In this document: piece after piece, positions 45,022 through 56,621 of the stretch | Layout: the number at the start of each line of letters is the position of its first letter | How positions within the stretch are numbered: the first letter of the stretch is position 1 | DNA from: Prorocentrum cordatum | Lineage: Eukaryota > Sar > Dinophyceae > Prorocentrales > Prorocentraceae | Assembly (NCBI GenBank): GCA_963575745.1 | Contig: CAUYUJ010016885.1 | Span: 72,001 to 136,000 of the forward strand | Length of the DNA: 64,000 nt | Direction: 5' to 3' | Notes under the pieces: model-generated | The model's database searches: none | What the model was told of the DNA's origin: nothing | Seen by the model: the letters and a program-made list of their open reading frames with translations, nothing else | Made by a program: the position numbers and the translations under genes

Positions 45022-45787
45022 GACTCGTGCACGGAGCTCTTCTGCAAGTGTGATGAAGCGGTGCCCCCGGCCGCGGTCACCCCTCATGCTCTGCTCGACC
45101 TGAGGCCGCGCTGGTCGAACGGGCGCTCTGGTGGCGGAGGTGGTCTATGCGCCACTCTGCGGCCTGTTCCTTTCCTCTCGAGACTCCCCTGTCGCTTTGC
45201 ACTTAGCCCATTTACTCCTCCTCCCCCTCCTCATCTGCCCCCTCGTAATCCTCTTCATCGTCATCATCACCACCATCACCACCAACATAATCATAGTCAT
45301 CATCATGGGTCTCGGGGCGCTCCGATCAGATGGCCACCGTCGTATCCACCACCTCTACCACCGTCCATCCTTACCACGTTTCGCCAACCCTGGCTCTACC
45401 GTGCCGTTCGCGCGCCTGGTGCCTCCAACGAACTCGACACCAGAACTAGCATGACGGAGCAGTGCTCAAAAACTGCAAGCTGCGAGCAGTTCCCAAGCGC
45501 CTCTTCCCGCCCGCTCGCTGAACATCGTCCGTGCCCTACGGCTCGCTCCTCGCCCCCCGACTCCGACCCCCCCTGTCACCCGAAGACCGCGCCCCCTGGA
45601 ACTCGCCAGGGTCCCGGCGCCCCTCCCCAGACAGAGCGCGACGAGGCAGCACAGAAAGGGCAAGGGCCTCGCACGACGGGCCGCGCTCGCGCAAGCTCCT
45701 CGCGGACGCCGGGGTCCCCCGACACCTGGGAGGGCGCGCGGGAGGGAGGGGCCAGCACGGCCCCACGGCCTCCTGAAGCGCGAGCAC

Positions 45788-45854
45788 GCACACACGCACG
45801 CACGCACGCACGCACACACACGCACACACACACACACACACGCACACACACAGA

Positions 45855-45916
<62 letters not shown>

Positions 45917-46000
45917 CACACACACATACACACACACACACACACACGCGCACACACACACACACACACACACACGTACACGCACACACGTACACATAGA
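45788..46000. repeat. CA dinucleotide tract
   Basis: CA with GCACGCA variants. The stretch 46001-46526 is unassigned. Confidence 0.97.
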
Positions 46001-46526
46001 TGTGATGAGAGAAGTTCGAGCTCTCGACATCACCCTTGAGCTTCTGGGTACATCCAGGGGCCTCGTGTCACGGTCGGTCGGGGCAGGTTTCCCGCGAAGC
46101 GGGTCGAATGTCCAAACCAACGCGTTCGAGACTTAGGGACCTTTTTCCACTCGAGCAGCTCAAGACGACCTGAAGCCAATCAGTCCAGGGGGCCGAAACG
46201 TTTCTGCGCCTGCTGCGCAGGCTTGAGCAAAACCCTAAGCCTCCTGAAATGTGGTGTGATACGGAAAAGCTGCTGTGGCGCGTGCGCAACGTGAGAAGAG
46301 ACCAGCACATGAAAGCAACGACTGCATCGCACATACGTATATGTGTATGGCTCTGCTGGACACCCCGAGCTAACTGGAGAGAAAGAAAGCAAAATCTAGA
46401 TTGATAAAGGCTGAACTGTACTAAAGCATGGCCAGAAAGTTGACACACACACACACACACAACCCGACTAAAGAATGGGGGTGGGAAGTAGACAATTGGT
46501 GAAGACACTCAGACTGCTCTTGGCTA

Positions 46527-47873
46527 TCACATGTCTGCATCAGATGGAGCCTCCAGCATTGGGGGAAAATGGTAGTGGCCAGGCCACGCACATATTCCAA
46601 CGATAATTGGTTGCGCTAGCGTCGCAACCCATACCCATTTCTCACGAAGGATAACCACCATCACCCTTGGTCGGCTCGTCACAGATGACGTTCGAGCTCC
46701 CCCGAGTAGTGAGAATACGGCATAGAAGCAATCGCCCGTATCTGGCAACGCACAAGTCGTGAAAACTCTGAGTGCCAAGAAGGGCACAATGGTAACCACA
46801 CCACGGATACAGAACGCAAGAAGCTCCTCAGTCGACACCCTGGCAAATCCAATGCACAAGCATACCTGGTAGGCCGCCCAGCAGAAAATAAACACGGGCA
46901 CCAGCACGCATAAGATCTGGAACGCGGGCCAGAACACATCCTTCCAGTCGCTCAGTACAAACACAGGCGACGAGCCCGATGCACCAGCGGAGGGAGGGCC
47001 TCATTGAAGGATGACGGTCTGCAGGTCGTTGTCGGCCCACGAACCGTCGGTGAGGCGGCGTGCATATGGTTTCTGTCCGATCTTGTTGAAGCTGGAGACA
47101 CTTGAGCCCTCAGCGGGCGGCATGCCTAAGGCATGTAGCTTTAGTGCCCCACTGTCCGACCGACATGCAGCGCGAGGCCTGGCTCCACCAAAGGCCGAAT
47201 GACCTCTCGGCCCCTTCACTCCGTGCGGTCTCCAGCGCCAGCTGCGTCGTGCTGGAGCGGGTGCCCCCCACATCGAGCGCTGTGCACCGCTGCGAAGAGC
47301 GCAGGCGGAGGAGCAGCCGCGCCAGGCCCGTCAGCGCCTTCACGAAATGGTCCTGGGAACGCGTGCCCTCCAGCCCCTTGGGGCGCTGGGAAGCTCAGGG
47401 CTGATGGGTCCAAGCCTGGTCGCCTTGCGCTCTCCGGGCGTGTGGAGAAGGGCGACGGCGATGCGGCATCAGGCCGCGGTGGCTGAACGCCCAGCATGCG
47501 CTCCATCATCTCGCGCGTCGCCCTCGAGTCCTCCGCTGTGGGCGAGAGAGTGGTGTTGATAGATGCTATCTCACGACAGTGTCGGTCAACCGTAGCCTGC
47601 ACAGTAGCCAAACCAGCCTGCATCTGCTGGATCACGGGGTCGCCCTCTAGATTAGAGGGTTGGGCGGTGGATGGTGATGTCCTCGTGTACGACGCGGACG
47701 TATAAGGAGATGCTGAGCCGACTGGCCTGTGCAGGCGGTCTGCCGTCTGCTGTAGCCTCGAGTCCCCTGGAGCCGTTCGTCTGAAGGACCCCCGTAAGCG
47801 CCCGAACGAGATCCCGCGCGGGTGCCTGGTGCTCCGAGGCCACGGCGCCATCCCGCGTGTGATGGGACGCACA
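46527..47873 (-). pseudogene. unknown protein: coiled-coil region then membrane segments, frames interrupted
   Basis: Minus strand. 47873 to about 47345 includes DPVIQQMQAGLATVQATVDR and SRATREMMERMLG, likely coiled coil. The frame shifts by one near 47343 (VKALTGLARLLLRLRSS) and again near 47150 (ALKLHALGMPPAEGSS to NDLQTVILQ, then TGA). The same frame continues as VFVLSDWKDVFWPAFQ with hydrophobic segments LCVLVPVFIFCWAAYQVCL, GVVTIVPFLALRVF and WVATLAQPIIVGICAW, ending at 46527. Either a decaying gene or one with short introns. Family unknown. Confidence 0.45.
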
Positions 47874-48018
47874 GAGACATACCAATACTCTATGTCCTCC
47901 TTGGAGACGCGCGTCCGACCCGAACATCTAGTACACCCATCTTGTAGTATATCGTTTCCCTAGCGGTGTGGCCAGAAAGCGCCCGCCACGTCGCACATTC
48001 TATAAGATTTCTCGGTGC

Positions 48019-48041
48019 GCGCGTCGCCCCGGGGGGGCGAC
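48019..48041. repeat. GC hairpin
   Basis: GCGTCGCCCC and GGGGCGACGC with a 3-nt loop, just beside the TAG array. Confidence 0.9.
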
Positions 48042-48048
48042 GCACACA

Positions 48049-48246
<198 letters not shown>

Positions 48247-48249
48247 AGA

Positions 48250-48960
48250 CGCCGATGTGAGACGCCACCGATGGGCCCGCGACCATCGGCGGTGGGGGCT
48301 GGCCCTTGGCAGTCGGTAGGGGCTGCTGCTGGGCCCGGGCGAGGGCACCCCCCGCGCGCGCGAGAGCTCCCCGAGGGCCGCCACAAGGGTCGAGCACAGA
48401 GGCCATCTGGCCGAGCATGCCCGCGAAGCCCTGGTTCCCACCAAGAGCCGCAGCCCCCGCTGCCAGAGCCGCCGCCGCCGCTGCTGCAGCCCCCCGTTGG
48501 CGGTTCTGCGGGGAGGCGCAGCGCGGGGCGCATGGGGCCGCTGCCAGCAGAGGGCTGACCCCTGCCACCTCCGGGCGGTTCTGCGGGGAGGCGCAGCGCG
48601 GGGCGCATGGGGCCGCTGCCAGCAGAGGGCTGACCCCTGCCACCTCCGTGCAGGCCTGGGGCACGGCCGCAGGTGCAGGCGGGCGTGGATCGAGAAAGCC
48701 TCGAGAGAAAACGGCGGCAAGCACACCCGGTGGGGTTCGCAGGGATCGGCACGCAAGAGGCACCAGTCGGATCGCAGACCGACTGGTCACCATGCGATTT
48801 GAGGGTGGAACTATGCTATGCCAAATACGTCGGACATGCCTACCAGGATATAGCCCGCCCGGTGTGAGATGCATCCAAGGCGCCGGCAGAAACCAAGACC
48901 GGCGAGCGAAGATCGCATGCCCTGAGGCTTCGCCAACTTTGGAGCCGCCCTCGCAAGTCA
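48250..48960 (-). CDS. Ala/Pro-rich protein segment with in-frame 25-aa duplication
   Basis: Minus frame with a perfect tandem repeat of EVAGVSPLLAAAPCAPRCAS plus PQNRP, then poly-Ala, then GNQGFAGMLGQMASVLDP and PTAKGQPPPPMVAGPSVA, ending at the TAG array. It could be the upstream part of the 46527-47873 gene. Low complexity; no family recognised. Confidence 0.35.
48500..48648 (-). repeat. 75-bp perfect tandem duplication
   Basis: Units 48500-48574 and 48575-48648; length divisible by three, so the coded peptide is doubled without a frame change. Confidence 0.95.
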
Positions 48961-48986
48961 GCCCGGTGCTGTTGGAGTTGCCAGGG

Positions 48987-49140
48987 GGCCACATGCAAAG
49001 CCTAAACCCCACCCACCACGATTTCTGAGGGGGAGGGTGGAGTTCGCTTCGCTGGGGAGCTCCCGAACGAAGAGAACCCCACCCTCCCCCTCAGAAATGA
49101 AATCGTAGGGGGTGTGTGGGGGTAGGGTTCGCATGTGGCC
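48987..49140. repeat. hairpin repeat
   Basis: GGCCACATGC pairs with GCATGTGGCC at the ends; TTTCTGAGGGGGAGGGTGGA pairs with CCCACCCTCCCCCTCAGAAA. About 154 bp, single copy here. Confidence 0.85.
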
Positions 49141-49475
49141 TCCTCCTCCTCCTCCTTCTCCTCCTCCTCCTTCTTCTCCTCCTTTTCTCCTCCTCCTCCT
49201 CCTCCTTTTCTCCTCCTTGTATCCTCCTTTTCTCATCCTTTTCTCCTCCTCCTCCTCCTCCTCCTCCTCCTCCTCCTCCTCCTCCTCCTCCTCCTCCTCC
49301 TTCCTCCTCTCCTCCTCCTCCCTCCTCCTCCTCCTCCTCCTCTCCTCCTCCTCCTTCCTCCTCCTCCCTCCTCCTCCTCCTCCTGTCTTCTCCTCCTCCT
49401 CCTCCTCCTCCTCCTCCTCCTCCTCCTCCTCCTGCCCTCCTCCTCCTCCTCATCCTCCCCCTCCTCATCCTCACG
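49140..49475. repeat. TCC-rich tract
   Basis: TCC with TTC and CTCCTT breaks. Confidence 0.95.
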
Positions 49476-49578
49476 CGCTCAGAATCAGCCGAGGCCACTC
49501 GTGGTAAGGGAAACGAGTCGGAGGCAAGTCCTTCCCCTTCGTCCGCGTAGCCGCTGCAGGCGCAGACGGATAAGACCG

Positions 49579-49770
49579 ATGCTCGCGGCGCTAACGCGAG
49601 AGGCACCTTCTGAAAACGGCCCGCCCTCCATCCGTGTGAAGAGAAAAGCGAAGGCAACGACTGTGCGCTCCGCTGCAGAGGAAACCGCTGCGTGCCCGGC
49701 AGCCTCAAACTGCGGGGTCACGAGCCGTGGGGAAGCTTCGGGCCAGACGCCAAGCCCGCCTTGCCTGTGA
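49579..49770 (+). CDS. hypothetical small protein
   Basis: ATG at 49579, 63 residues, MLAALTREAPSENGPPSIRV then a Lys/Arg-rich part, ending in PSPPCL and TGA. Mixed composition; no family; could be an exon end. Confidence 0.25.
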   Translation: MLAALTREAPSENGPPSIRVKRKAKATTVRSAAEETAACPAASNCGVTSRGEASGQTPSPPCL

Positions 49771-49867
49771 GGAGAGCGAGGAAAGCGTTGGGACAGCGGG
49801 GCTGCACCCGCCCCACGCCACCCTCTCGGGTCGGACGAAGGAGGGGATAGCGAAGGGAGGGGAGAGG

Positions 49868-50130
49868 AGGAGGAGGAGGAGGAGGACGACGAGGAGGACG
49901 AGGAGGACGAGGAGGAGGAGGAGGAGGAAGGAGGAGGAGACGCAGCTGGCTTCCGGCGCGCTCGGCGCATCCAGGAAAGCGCCCAGCGGGGGGCCCGACC
50001 AGCTGCACGCAGCTGTTCCTCCCTCCGCCTCCCTCCCCTTCCCCTCCTCCTCCTCCTCCTCCTCCTCCTCCTCCTCCTCCTCCTCCGCCTCCTCCTCCTC
50101 CGCCTCCTCCTCCTCCTCCTTCCCCCTCCT
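49868..50130. repeat. GGA tract and TCC tract around a short spacer
   Basis: GGA/GAC at 49868-49940 and TCC at 50043-50130 are complementary, so the block can fold back on itself. Confidence 0.85.
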
Positions 50131-50367
50131 CATCCTTCCCCCTCCGCCCCCATGTCGTACCCGCCGCCCCGTTCCCAATCCACTCCCAATCGTCCGCACT
50201 CCCCGGGAGGCGGCCAGGGGGCCTGAGCTGTGTGGACCCCGAGCGACGCGGTCACTGCGAGGGGCGGACGGAGGCGAGTCCGCTCCAAAGCCGGTCCCTG
50301 GAGCCCTCCCGAAGACCAGCTGGTGCAGTTATTCATCTCGGATCCGTGTTTGACGGTCCCCGTGGAC

Positions 50368-50526
50368 TTAGGTCGGGCCTGTCCCCCTACAGGAGGATTT
50401 TGGACGAAAGATTAAAAATACCCCAAACACGCCCAAAGGATTCCAAAAAATTATCAAAAAAGTCCCCGCACTATTTTTGCCTACTGTTGAATATCCCACC
50501 CTGTAGAGGGACAGACCCGACTTGAC
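50368..50526. repeat. R6 hairpin element, copy 2
   Basis: TTAGGTCGGGCCTGTCCCCC ... GAGGGACAGACCCGACTTGA; flanked by CGTGGAC at 50361-50367 and 50527-50533. Confidence 0.85.
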
Positions 50527-50804
50527 CGTGGACCGAACACGGCCCCCAGAGACCGGAGAAGGCAAAAACAATAAGCACGAAAAAAACAACAGATGATGAT
50601 GTAGATATACCCTACCTGTATGATATGTCTTAGAACTAGACTGAAGAGAGATCGAGCCCGGCACCTCCAACCTCGCCCCCCCTTCCTGCTCGCCGGAACC
50701 GGTGCTGGGCCGCCTCAGGCCCCCAGCCGGCTCCAAAACGCCCCGCGGCCCTCCCCGTCGCCCAGGCCGCCCGCATCCCTCCCCTGCCCTCCCCGCTCCC
50801 TCCG

Positions 50805-50890
50805 CGAGCCTCGATCCACCGATCCCTCTTCGGCGGCGAGCCCCGCTCCCTCCGCGAGCCTCGTTCCACCGATCCCTCTTCGGCGGCGAG
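50805..50890 (+). repeat. 50-bp tandem duplication
   Basis: CTCCCTCCGCGAGCCTCG and CCACCGATCCCTCTTCGGCG occur twice in tandem, just left of R2 copy 1. Confidence 0.85.
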
Positions 50891-51079
50891 CGAGGGGGGG
50901 AAGCGAGAAGGGGCGGGCCTTGTCAGGAGGCTCGGAAGTCCACCGGCCTTCTGAGAAGTTTCCTGAGCCTTCCCCGAAGACACGAACACCTTCTCGGAAG
51001 GCGCGAGGGCTTCTGGGAAGTCCCGCCGCCTTCTGAGAAGGCCTTCTCCTTCTCATTTCCCCCCCTCGCTCGCCGCCGA
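50882..51079. repeat. R2 hairpin element, copy 1
   Basis: GGCGGCGAGCGAGGGGGGGA with AGCGAGAAGG pairs with CCTTCTCCTTCTCATTTCCC and CCCTCGCTCGCCGCC. The interior has CTTCTGAGAAG motifs. Same family as transporter intron 3. Confidence 0.88.
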
Positions 51080-51497
51080 CGTATCCCCACTTGCGTGGAC
51101 TGGGCCCCGCTGGCCGACTTTACCCCCCCCAGATGGTGATGTGGGCTGTTCCCCTCGAGTTTTCAGAGACCTCTCCCCAACTGGGGGGTGGGTCAATGGG
51201 GCACGGCCCGGTGGGGATGGGAATAGGTTGAACGATACTGACTCCGGGCCACGCCTCGCTCAGGGGCGTCCAGCATTCCGACCGCGAGGAGGCCCAGCTG
51301 TCCGCAGCGTCAGCCAGCGCCGCCTGTCGGGCGGCCCAGGTACAGTCTCAGAGCTCTGCCATAAGGCAGCCTGCGCACGGCCGCTTCGTGTCGCGACGAC
51401 CTGGCGCTGGTTCTTGACAACGTGGGGCTCGTCCAACCTTGAACGGTCGGCGGCGCATGGATCGCCAAATCGTGCTATATTGGCCAGTTCGGGGCCA

Positions 51498-51718
51498 CCG
51501 GCTAGAGGCCTCCTAGATGGGGTCCGAGTACATGGGGTCGGAGGATCGCGCCGTATCATTGATACAATGGCGATGCACCTCGTCGATGTCGGCGATGCAT
51601 CGGCGACGTCGGCGTGGAGAAAATCGGGCTCCGCATCGAGCCGCATCGTCGATGCATCGCCGATGCGGCGCGATCCTCGGACATCATCTACTCCGACCCC
51701 ATCTGGGAGGCCTAGACC
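51498..51718. repeat. hairpin repeat with GATGCATCGGC core
   Basis: GGCCTCCTAGATGGGGTC and GGAGGATCGCGCCG pair with CGGCGCGATCCTCGG and GACCCCATCTGGGAGGCC. The core shares GCTCCGCATCGAGCCGCA with 16425-16445. Confidence 0.8.
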
Positions 51719-52059
51719 GGCGGCGTTCAATCTTGAACGCCCGTGCCGGGGACGGCGCCGCGTCGGCACGACACGAACCTGCCGCGGGGGACACGGAGCC
51801 CTCTCTCGGGCCCCCTCCGTGGCGCCTGGACACCCGCGGGGCGCGCCGAGGAGGAGCGAAGCCACGGAGGGGCCCGGGAAACGCCGCACACTGTTCCCGA
51901 AACCATGACGGATGCGCTTGTGCGTGGGCGCGCGTGAGGAAGTACAACGGGGGCCCGACCACAAGAATTATCCCACAAGAAGCCCAACCCCGAGACCCCA
52001 GGACGTCCACTGACTTGGGAACGCCACGCTGCCCATCGCAAGACCATCGGAATCAAAGA

Positions 52060-52170
52060 CAGGAGGAGGAGGGGGAGGAGGAGGAGGGGGAGGAGGAGGA
52101 GGAAGAGGAGGAGGAGGAGGAGGAGGAGGAGGGGGAGGAGGAGGAGGAGGAGGAGGAGGAGGAGGAGGAC
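52060..52170. repeat. GGA-rich tract
   Basis: GGA with GGGGGA breaks; 52171-52880 shows no recognised gene. Confidence 0.95.
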
Positions 52171-52879
52171 GGAATCCCAAGCTGCAGACGTCATGCTTTT
52201 GTTCACAACGTCGACCCCAGGACTCTACACCCATTCCCCGGGACCAGCTGCTCACCTGCGTGTTTTTGCTGGCGGTCCTGGAGCCCAGCGAGGGCCCCCC
52301 AAACGTTCGTGCTTGTTCCACGCCGCGAGGGGGTCTGGGGTCGGGGAGATCAGACTGGCGGAGGCAGGAGATCCCAGAGTCGGTTCGGTAAGTCGGATCG
52401 GCGATCGTATGAATCAGGTCGGCGGAGATCGGCAGCCAAGTCGGGAAAAGTCCAATCGGCGGGCATTGCCAGGCTGGTGATGCCTCCGCTGTGACACCGA
52501 CGCCCACCTCGGATTCCCAGGCCGAACCGAGTCGGAGTCGGAATGAGAATCCATCGAAGTCGAATCGAAACGAGTCGGAGGTGTCGAAGTGAGGGCGCAC
52601 GAGTGCACGCGCCGGTCCCAAGTCCACCCGGCGGCCGCGGGCGGAAGGGGACAAAAAGAGAGCTGCAGAGTGCAACAAGCCCAGGCAGAGCGGCCGCCTA
52701 AGGAGACGAAGGAAGGCCGAGAGAAGTGGCGAGGTGCTCTTAGCGCCCAGGCGGAGCCTCCACGGCCAGGAGCAGCGGCTCCAGCCCGTCGCGGCCAAGG
52801 CGGCCCCCACCCGCCGCGTCCCTCAGCAGGGCCAGGGCCGACCTCTCGAGGAGCGCGATCGGGCCGCCGCCGACGCCGC

Positions 52880-53015
52880 CTCCACCTCCTCCTCCTCCTC
52901 CTCCTCCTCCGCCTCCTCCTCCTCAGAGCTTGAATCTAGTAGCAGTGATGCCTCCTCCTCCTCCTCCTCCTCCTCCTCCTCCGCCTCCTCCTCCTCCGCC
53001 TCCTGCTCCGTCGCC
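52880..53015. repeat. TCC-rich tract before relict leader
   Basis: TCC with GCC units; ends at the relict leader. Confidence 0.95.
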
Positions 53016-53037
53016 TCCGTAGCCAGTTTGGCTAAAG
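53016..53037 (+). other. relict dinoflagellate spliced leader
   Basis: TCCGTAGCCAGTTTGGCTAA then AG: two changes from the leader, including the same CCAGTTTGG variant as at 43593. Confidence 0.75.
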
Positions 53038-53219
53038 TAACATCTCGGCCCAAGCTTGATTTTTGGCTCCAACTGATCTGCTGCCGAGGCGCCGATTGCC
53101 GCGTACCCGTACCGTCAGGGGTATGATTCGCTGAAGGCGCACTGACTCTGAACCGCACTTGAGGGGGAGCGAGAAGCCGCGTAAGTGCAATCGGTTCTCA
53201 GTTCGGTGGGCGCCGCTGC

Positions 53220-53570
53220 TTGGCCATCATCTGCTACTGTTCGGGCATCTCCCAAAACTGCAAAAAGGGAGGGTATTCATTTTATTCTGAAGTACGAAAG
53301 GCCGTTTCGAATGGACTGTCTTTCAGGCTCAGCGGGACGGAGGCTCGCATCATATGGTGGACAGGGGCGAGAAAGGCGCGCGTGGTCATCTACGAGCGCC
53401 CCGCCATGCTGTTCACGGCGGCGGTCTGCGTTGATGCAACATCAGCTACTGTCCGGGAATCTCCCAGAAGCCGCCAGGGGATTGTATTGTTTTGGCATCT
53501 TGTAATGAAATGGCACAGTTTTTCCACCGGGGGGCTATGGAGGGACAACCACCGGTTGTTTGGTCACTAG
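53220..53570 (+). CDS. hypothetical protein fragment
   Basis: 116-codon frame opening at TTG, with FYSEVRKAVSNGLSFRLSG and RIIWWTGARKARVVIYERP, protein-like. A short repeat (GCTACTGT(T/C)CGGG(C/A)ATCTCCCA) occurs at both ends, near 53229 and 53443. No family; region 53571-54000 unassigned. Confidence 0.3.
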   Translation: MAIICYCSGISQNCKKGGYSFYSEVRKAVSNGLSFRLSGTEARIIWWTGARKARVVIYERPAMLFTAAVCVDATSATVRESPRSRQGIVLFWHLVMKWHSFSTGGLWRDNHRLFGH

Positions 53571-53999
53571 CTGTTCGTTTATCAATTGTTGCTCGTTCTG
53601 CTGGTGGTATACATTATCAAACAATAAATCCTTCAAGCCGCGGCAAGAGACCGCGGGGCGCAGTCTGGTAGCACAAGTTGGTATGCAAATGTGTTGACCA
53701 ATGCGCTTTCACTTTTGGCATTCGCCCTCTGGGAGTATTGAGTTGCTGATTGTGGGCCGCGCACCGTGGGCGTATCCCAGGTTCTAACGCACGCTGTCGG
53801 CAACCTCATTGAGCCACTGCCTCGGCGGAGGCCTGGGCGTAGAGCAACACATCTCCTACCTGTCGTCCTAACACCAGCATGCGTTCGAAGACACGCCAGA
53901 GGCTAAGCACCAGAAGTTGCTCCTCTGAGGCCACGGCAGTCGGAGAGACGTAGCAATGTTGCGGCTTCTCTTTGAATGGAGATACCTGTGCATTCCTGT

Positions 54000-54043
54000 T
54001 CCGTTGCCTCCCCCTCCTCCTCCGCTTCCTCCGCCTCCTCCAC

Positions 54044-54087
<44 letters not shown>

Positions 54088-54234
54088 NNNNNNNNNNNNN
54101 NNNNNNNNNNNNNNNNNNNNNNNNNNNNNNNNNNNNNNNNNNNNNNNNNNNNNNNNNNNNNNNNNNNNNNNNNNNNNNNNNNNNNNNCGACTACTACGAC
54201 TACTACGACTACTACGACTACTACGACTACTACG

Positions 54235-54285
<51 letters not shown>

Positions 54286-54890
54286 GTACATGCGCCTCCG
54301 CCTCTTTCTTCGTCGCCACCGCCGACTCCGCCTCCGCCTGCTCCTACTCTCCCTCCTCCTCCCCCTCGTCATCCTCCTCCTCCTCCTCCACATCCGCCTC
54401 CTCCTCCTCTTCTTCCGCCTCCTTCTACTCCTCCGCCGCCTCTCTCTCCTCCTCCGCCTGCTCCTCCTCTGGCATTCCTCTAGCCCAGCTCATGCGAGAG
54501 GAGCGTTGAAGGTCAGAGATTCGGGGGCATGGTGTCCTCTCACTGCAGTAGGGGTTGTGGCAGATTCGAACTCATCCAGCCGTGCGCTCGTCGTCCTACT
54601 CCGCCTCCACCTACGCGTCCGCCTCAGCCTCCGCCTCAGCCTCCGCCTCTGCCTCCACCTCTGCCTCCCGCTCCCCCTCCTCCTCCTCCTCCTCCTCCTC
54701 CTCTCCTCCTCCTCCTCCTCTCCTCCTCCTCCTCCTCATCCTCCTCCTCCTGCTCCTCCTGCTCCTCCTGCTCCTCCTCCTCCTCCTCCTGCTCCTCCTC
54801 CTCCTCCTCTTGCTCTCCTCGCCTTCCTCCTCCACATCCTCCTCCTCCTCCTCCTCCTCCTCCTCCGCCTCCTCCTCAGCCGCCTCCCCT
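54000..54890. repeat. TCC/CTCCGCCT and ACT triplet field with assembly gap
   Basis: TCC and CCGCCT units at both sides, ACT units at 54043-54087 and 54188-54285. 54480-54600 is a short non-repetitive island. Confidence 0.9.
54088..54187. other. 100-N assembly gap
   Basis: Exactly 100 N inside an ACT microsatellite; the round number suggests a placeholder of unknown size. Confidence 0.99.
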
Positions 54891-55255
54891 TGGTCATTTG
54901 TCTGGAGACCTGCCGGGTCCTCCGAAAATCTCCACCCAAATGCCTCCAAGAAGCCCCCGAGAGGCCACCAAAAAGCCCAGAGAGAGGACCCGGAAAGAAG
55001 AGGAAGGGAGGAAGGCGACGACGAACACAAAGCGAGACACCCCGACACGACGAGGAAGAGCGTGCCACATCTTACGGCTCGCCCAGAGAAACTGGGTTGG
55101 TGCGGCGGCAGGACTTGCCGCGGGCAGCCGGACAAGTTCGGAAACCAAGCCACATCCCCCGCCGCGGTTGGATTGTGATGAAAAGCCTGGAGGCCTCGCG
55201 TGGCAACTTCAGACACACGTTACATCGGCCCACGCTGCACTTACTTCGGAGCTAC

Positions 55256-55310
55256 TTCGGAGTCACGCCGGGGTCACGCCGGGTTCACGCCGGACCCACG
55301 TCGGAGCACC
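55256..55310 (+). repeat. 11-bp tandem repeat (GGGTTCACGCC-like)
   Basis: About five units such as GGAGTCACGCC, GGGGTCACGCC and GGGTTCACGCC. 54891-55255 shows no recognised gene. Confidence 0.85.
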
Positions 55311-55399
55311 GCCGCGCGAGCGTCCGACCAGCATCTTACGAGGCGCACGTGTGTGGCTGGACAGCACAACTATTGCGCGCCGCGCGAGGCCTCCAGGAT

Positions 55400-55559
55400 T
55401 AAGTCGGGCCTGTCCCTCTACAGGAGGAATATTCAAAAATAGTCAAAAAATACTCTGGGGACAATTTTTGTTGACCATTCTCGGCCATTTTGGGGCATTT
55501 TTCTACTATCTTCTATTATTCGTCCAAAATCCCCCTGTAGAGGGATAGGCCCGACCTAA
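55400..55559. repeat. R6 hairpin element, copy 3
   Basis: TAAGTCGGGCCTGTCCCTCT ... AGAGGGATAGGCCCGACCTA; flanked by CTCCAGGAT at 55391-55399 and 55560-55568, giving CCAG|GA...CCAG|GA, a possible GA-AG intron. Confidence 0.88.
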
Positions 55560-55793
55560 CTCCAGGATCTTCCTCGTAAAATCGGTCGTCTCGAGCACGC
55601 TGGCAGGGTAGCTGCGCCCCCGAAGCTCTCGACGGCGCGGATCTATGCACTGATGGACTGCCGAGGCGCGCCCCGAGCCCCGCTGGCAGCAGCCCAGCTC
55701 GCTCTTGAGCGCAGGCGACGCCTGCCTCGGCCAAACATCCAGGAGAGCAGCCATCTCCCTCCGACGTCCCCCCAGGACGATGACAAACAGCAC

Positions 55794-55951
55794 TAAGTCG
55801 GGCCTGTCCCCCTTCAGGGGGATTTTGGACGAAGAATAAAAAATACTCCAGAACTGCTCAGAATATGTCCAAAAAAATAGTCCCCAGACTATTATTTTGA
55901 TTATTTTTTACTTTTTGTTCATATTCCCCCTGTAGAGGGACAGGACCGACT
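55794..55951. repeat. R6 hairpin element, copy 4
   Basis: Same termini; no clear target duplication. A partial left arm of the family also lies at 56402-56441. Confidence 0.85.
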
Positions 55952-56041
55952 GAAAGGAAGGCGGCGCTGACTGATCCGGTGGTAGGGCAGAGCTTACTGC
56001 CTGCCTGGGCAGCCTCGCGCATCGCGCATCACTCGTGGACT

Positions 56042-56056
56042 TAGGGACACACAAAT

Positions 56057-56109
<53 letters not shown>

Positions 56110-56215
56110 TAACAGGATTCCCCATATTTTCTCATATTTTGAGGGTTTCTGTCTTCCCCCCCTTCCCATATTTTCTTGGTGATCGACGATTGATTGTGTC
56201 TGTGTGTGTTTTCCC
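56042..56215 (+). repeat. R3 element, copy 4, with CA expansion
   Basis: GGGACACACAAATACATACA, a CA tract (56060-56107), GATTCCCCATATTTTCTC, CTTCCCCCCCTTCCC and GATCGACGATTGATTGTGTC. CTCGTG lies on both flanks (56032, 56228). Confidence 0.85.
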
Positions 56216-56621
56216 ATCCTGAACGGACCTCGTGCGCTCCGGCACCCCGCGGACGATGGCCATGCAGTGAGGCGTGCCGTCCACCAGCCGGGTCTCCGGC
56301 TTGTCCGTCACGTGGATCTCGCACTCCGCCTCCCGGGCGGCGGGCGGAGCGCGCATCATCATGCCGGGAGGGGAGGGGGAGGCGGGGGCGGGAGGAGAGA
56401 CTCGAGTCGGGCGTGTCCCCCTGCAGGGGGGATATTGGGGGGATGCAAAGGCCTTGGACGCCCATGCCGAGGCTCTTCGAGTGGGGCTGGCCTTCGAAAG
56501 TGGTTGAGGATGGGCCGAAGATGACTGAAGAGGCAAGGATGCAAGGGTACCCTTGGGAAGTCGCTCATCCTTACTGAGAGGGTTGACTGTACCAGTGGGC
56601 ACAACCCGCGGGCAGTCCTGC

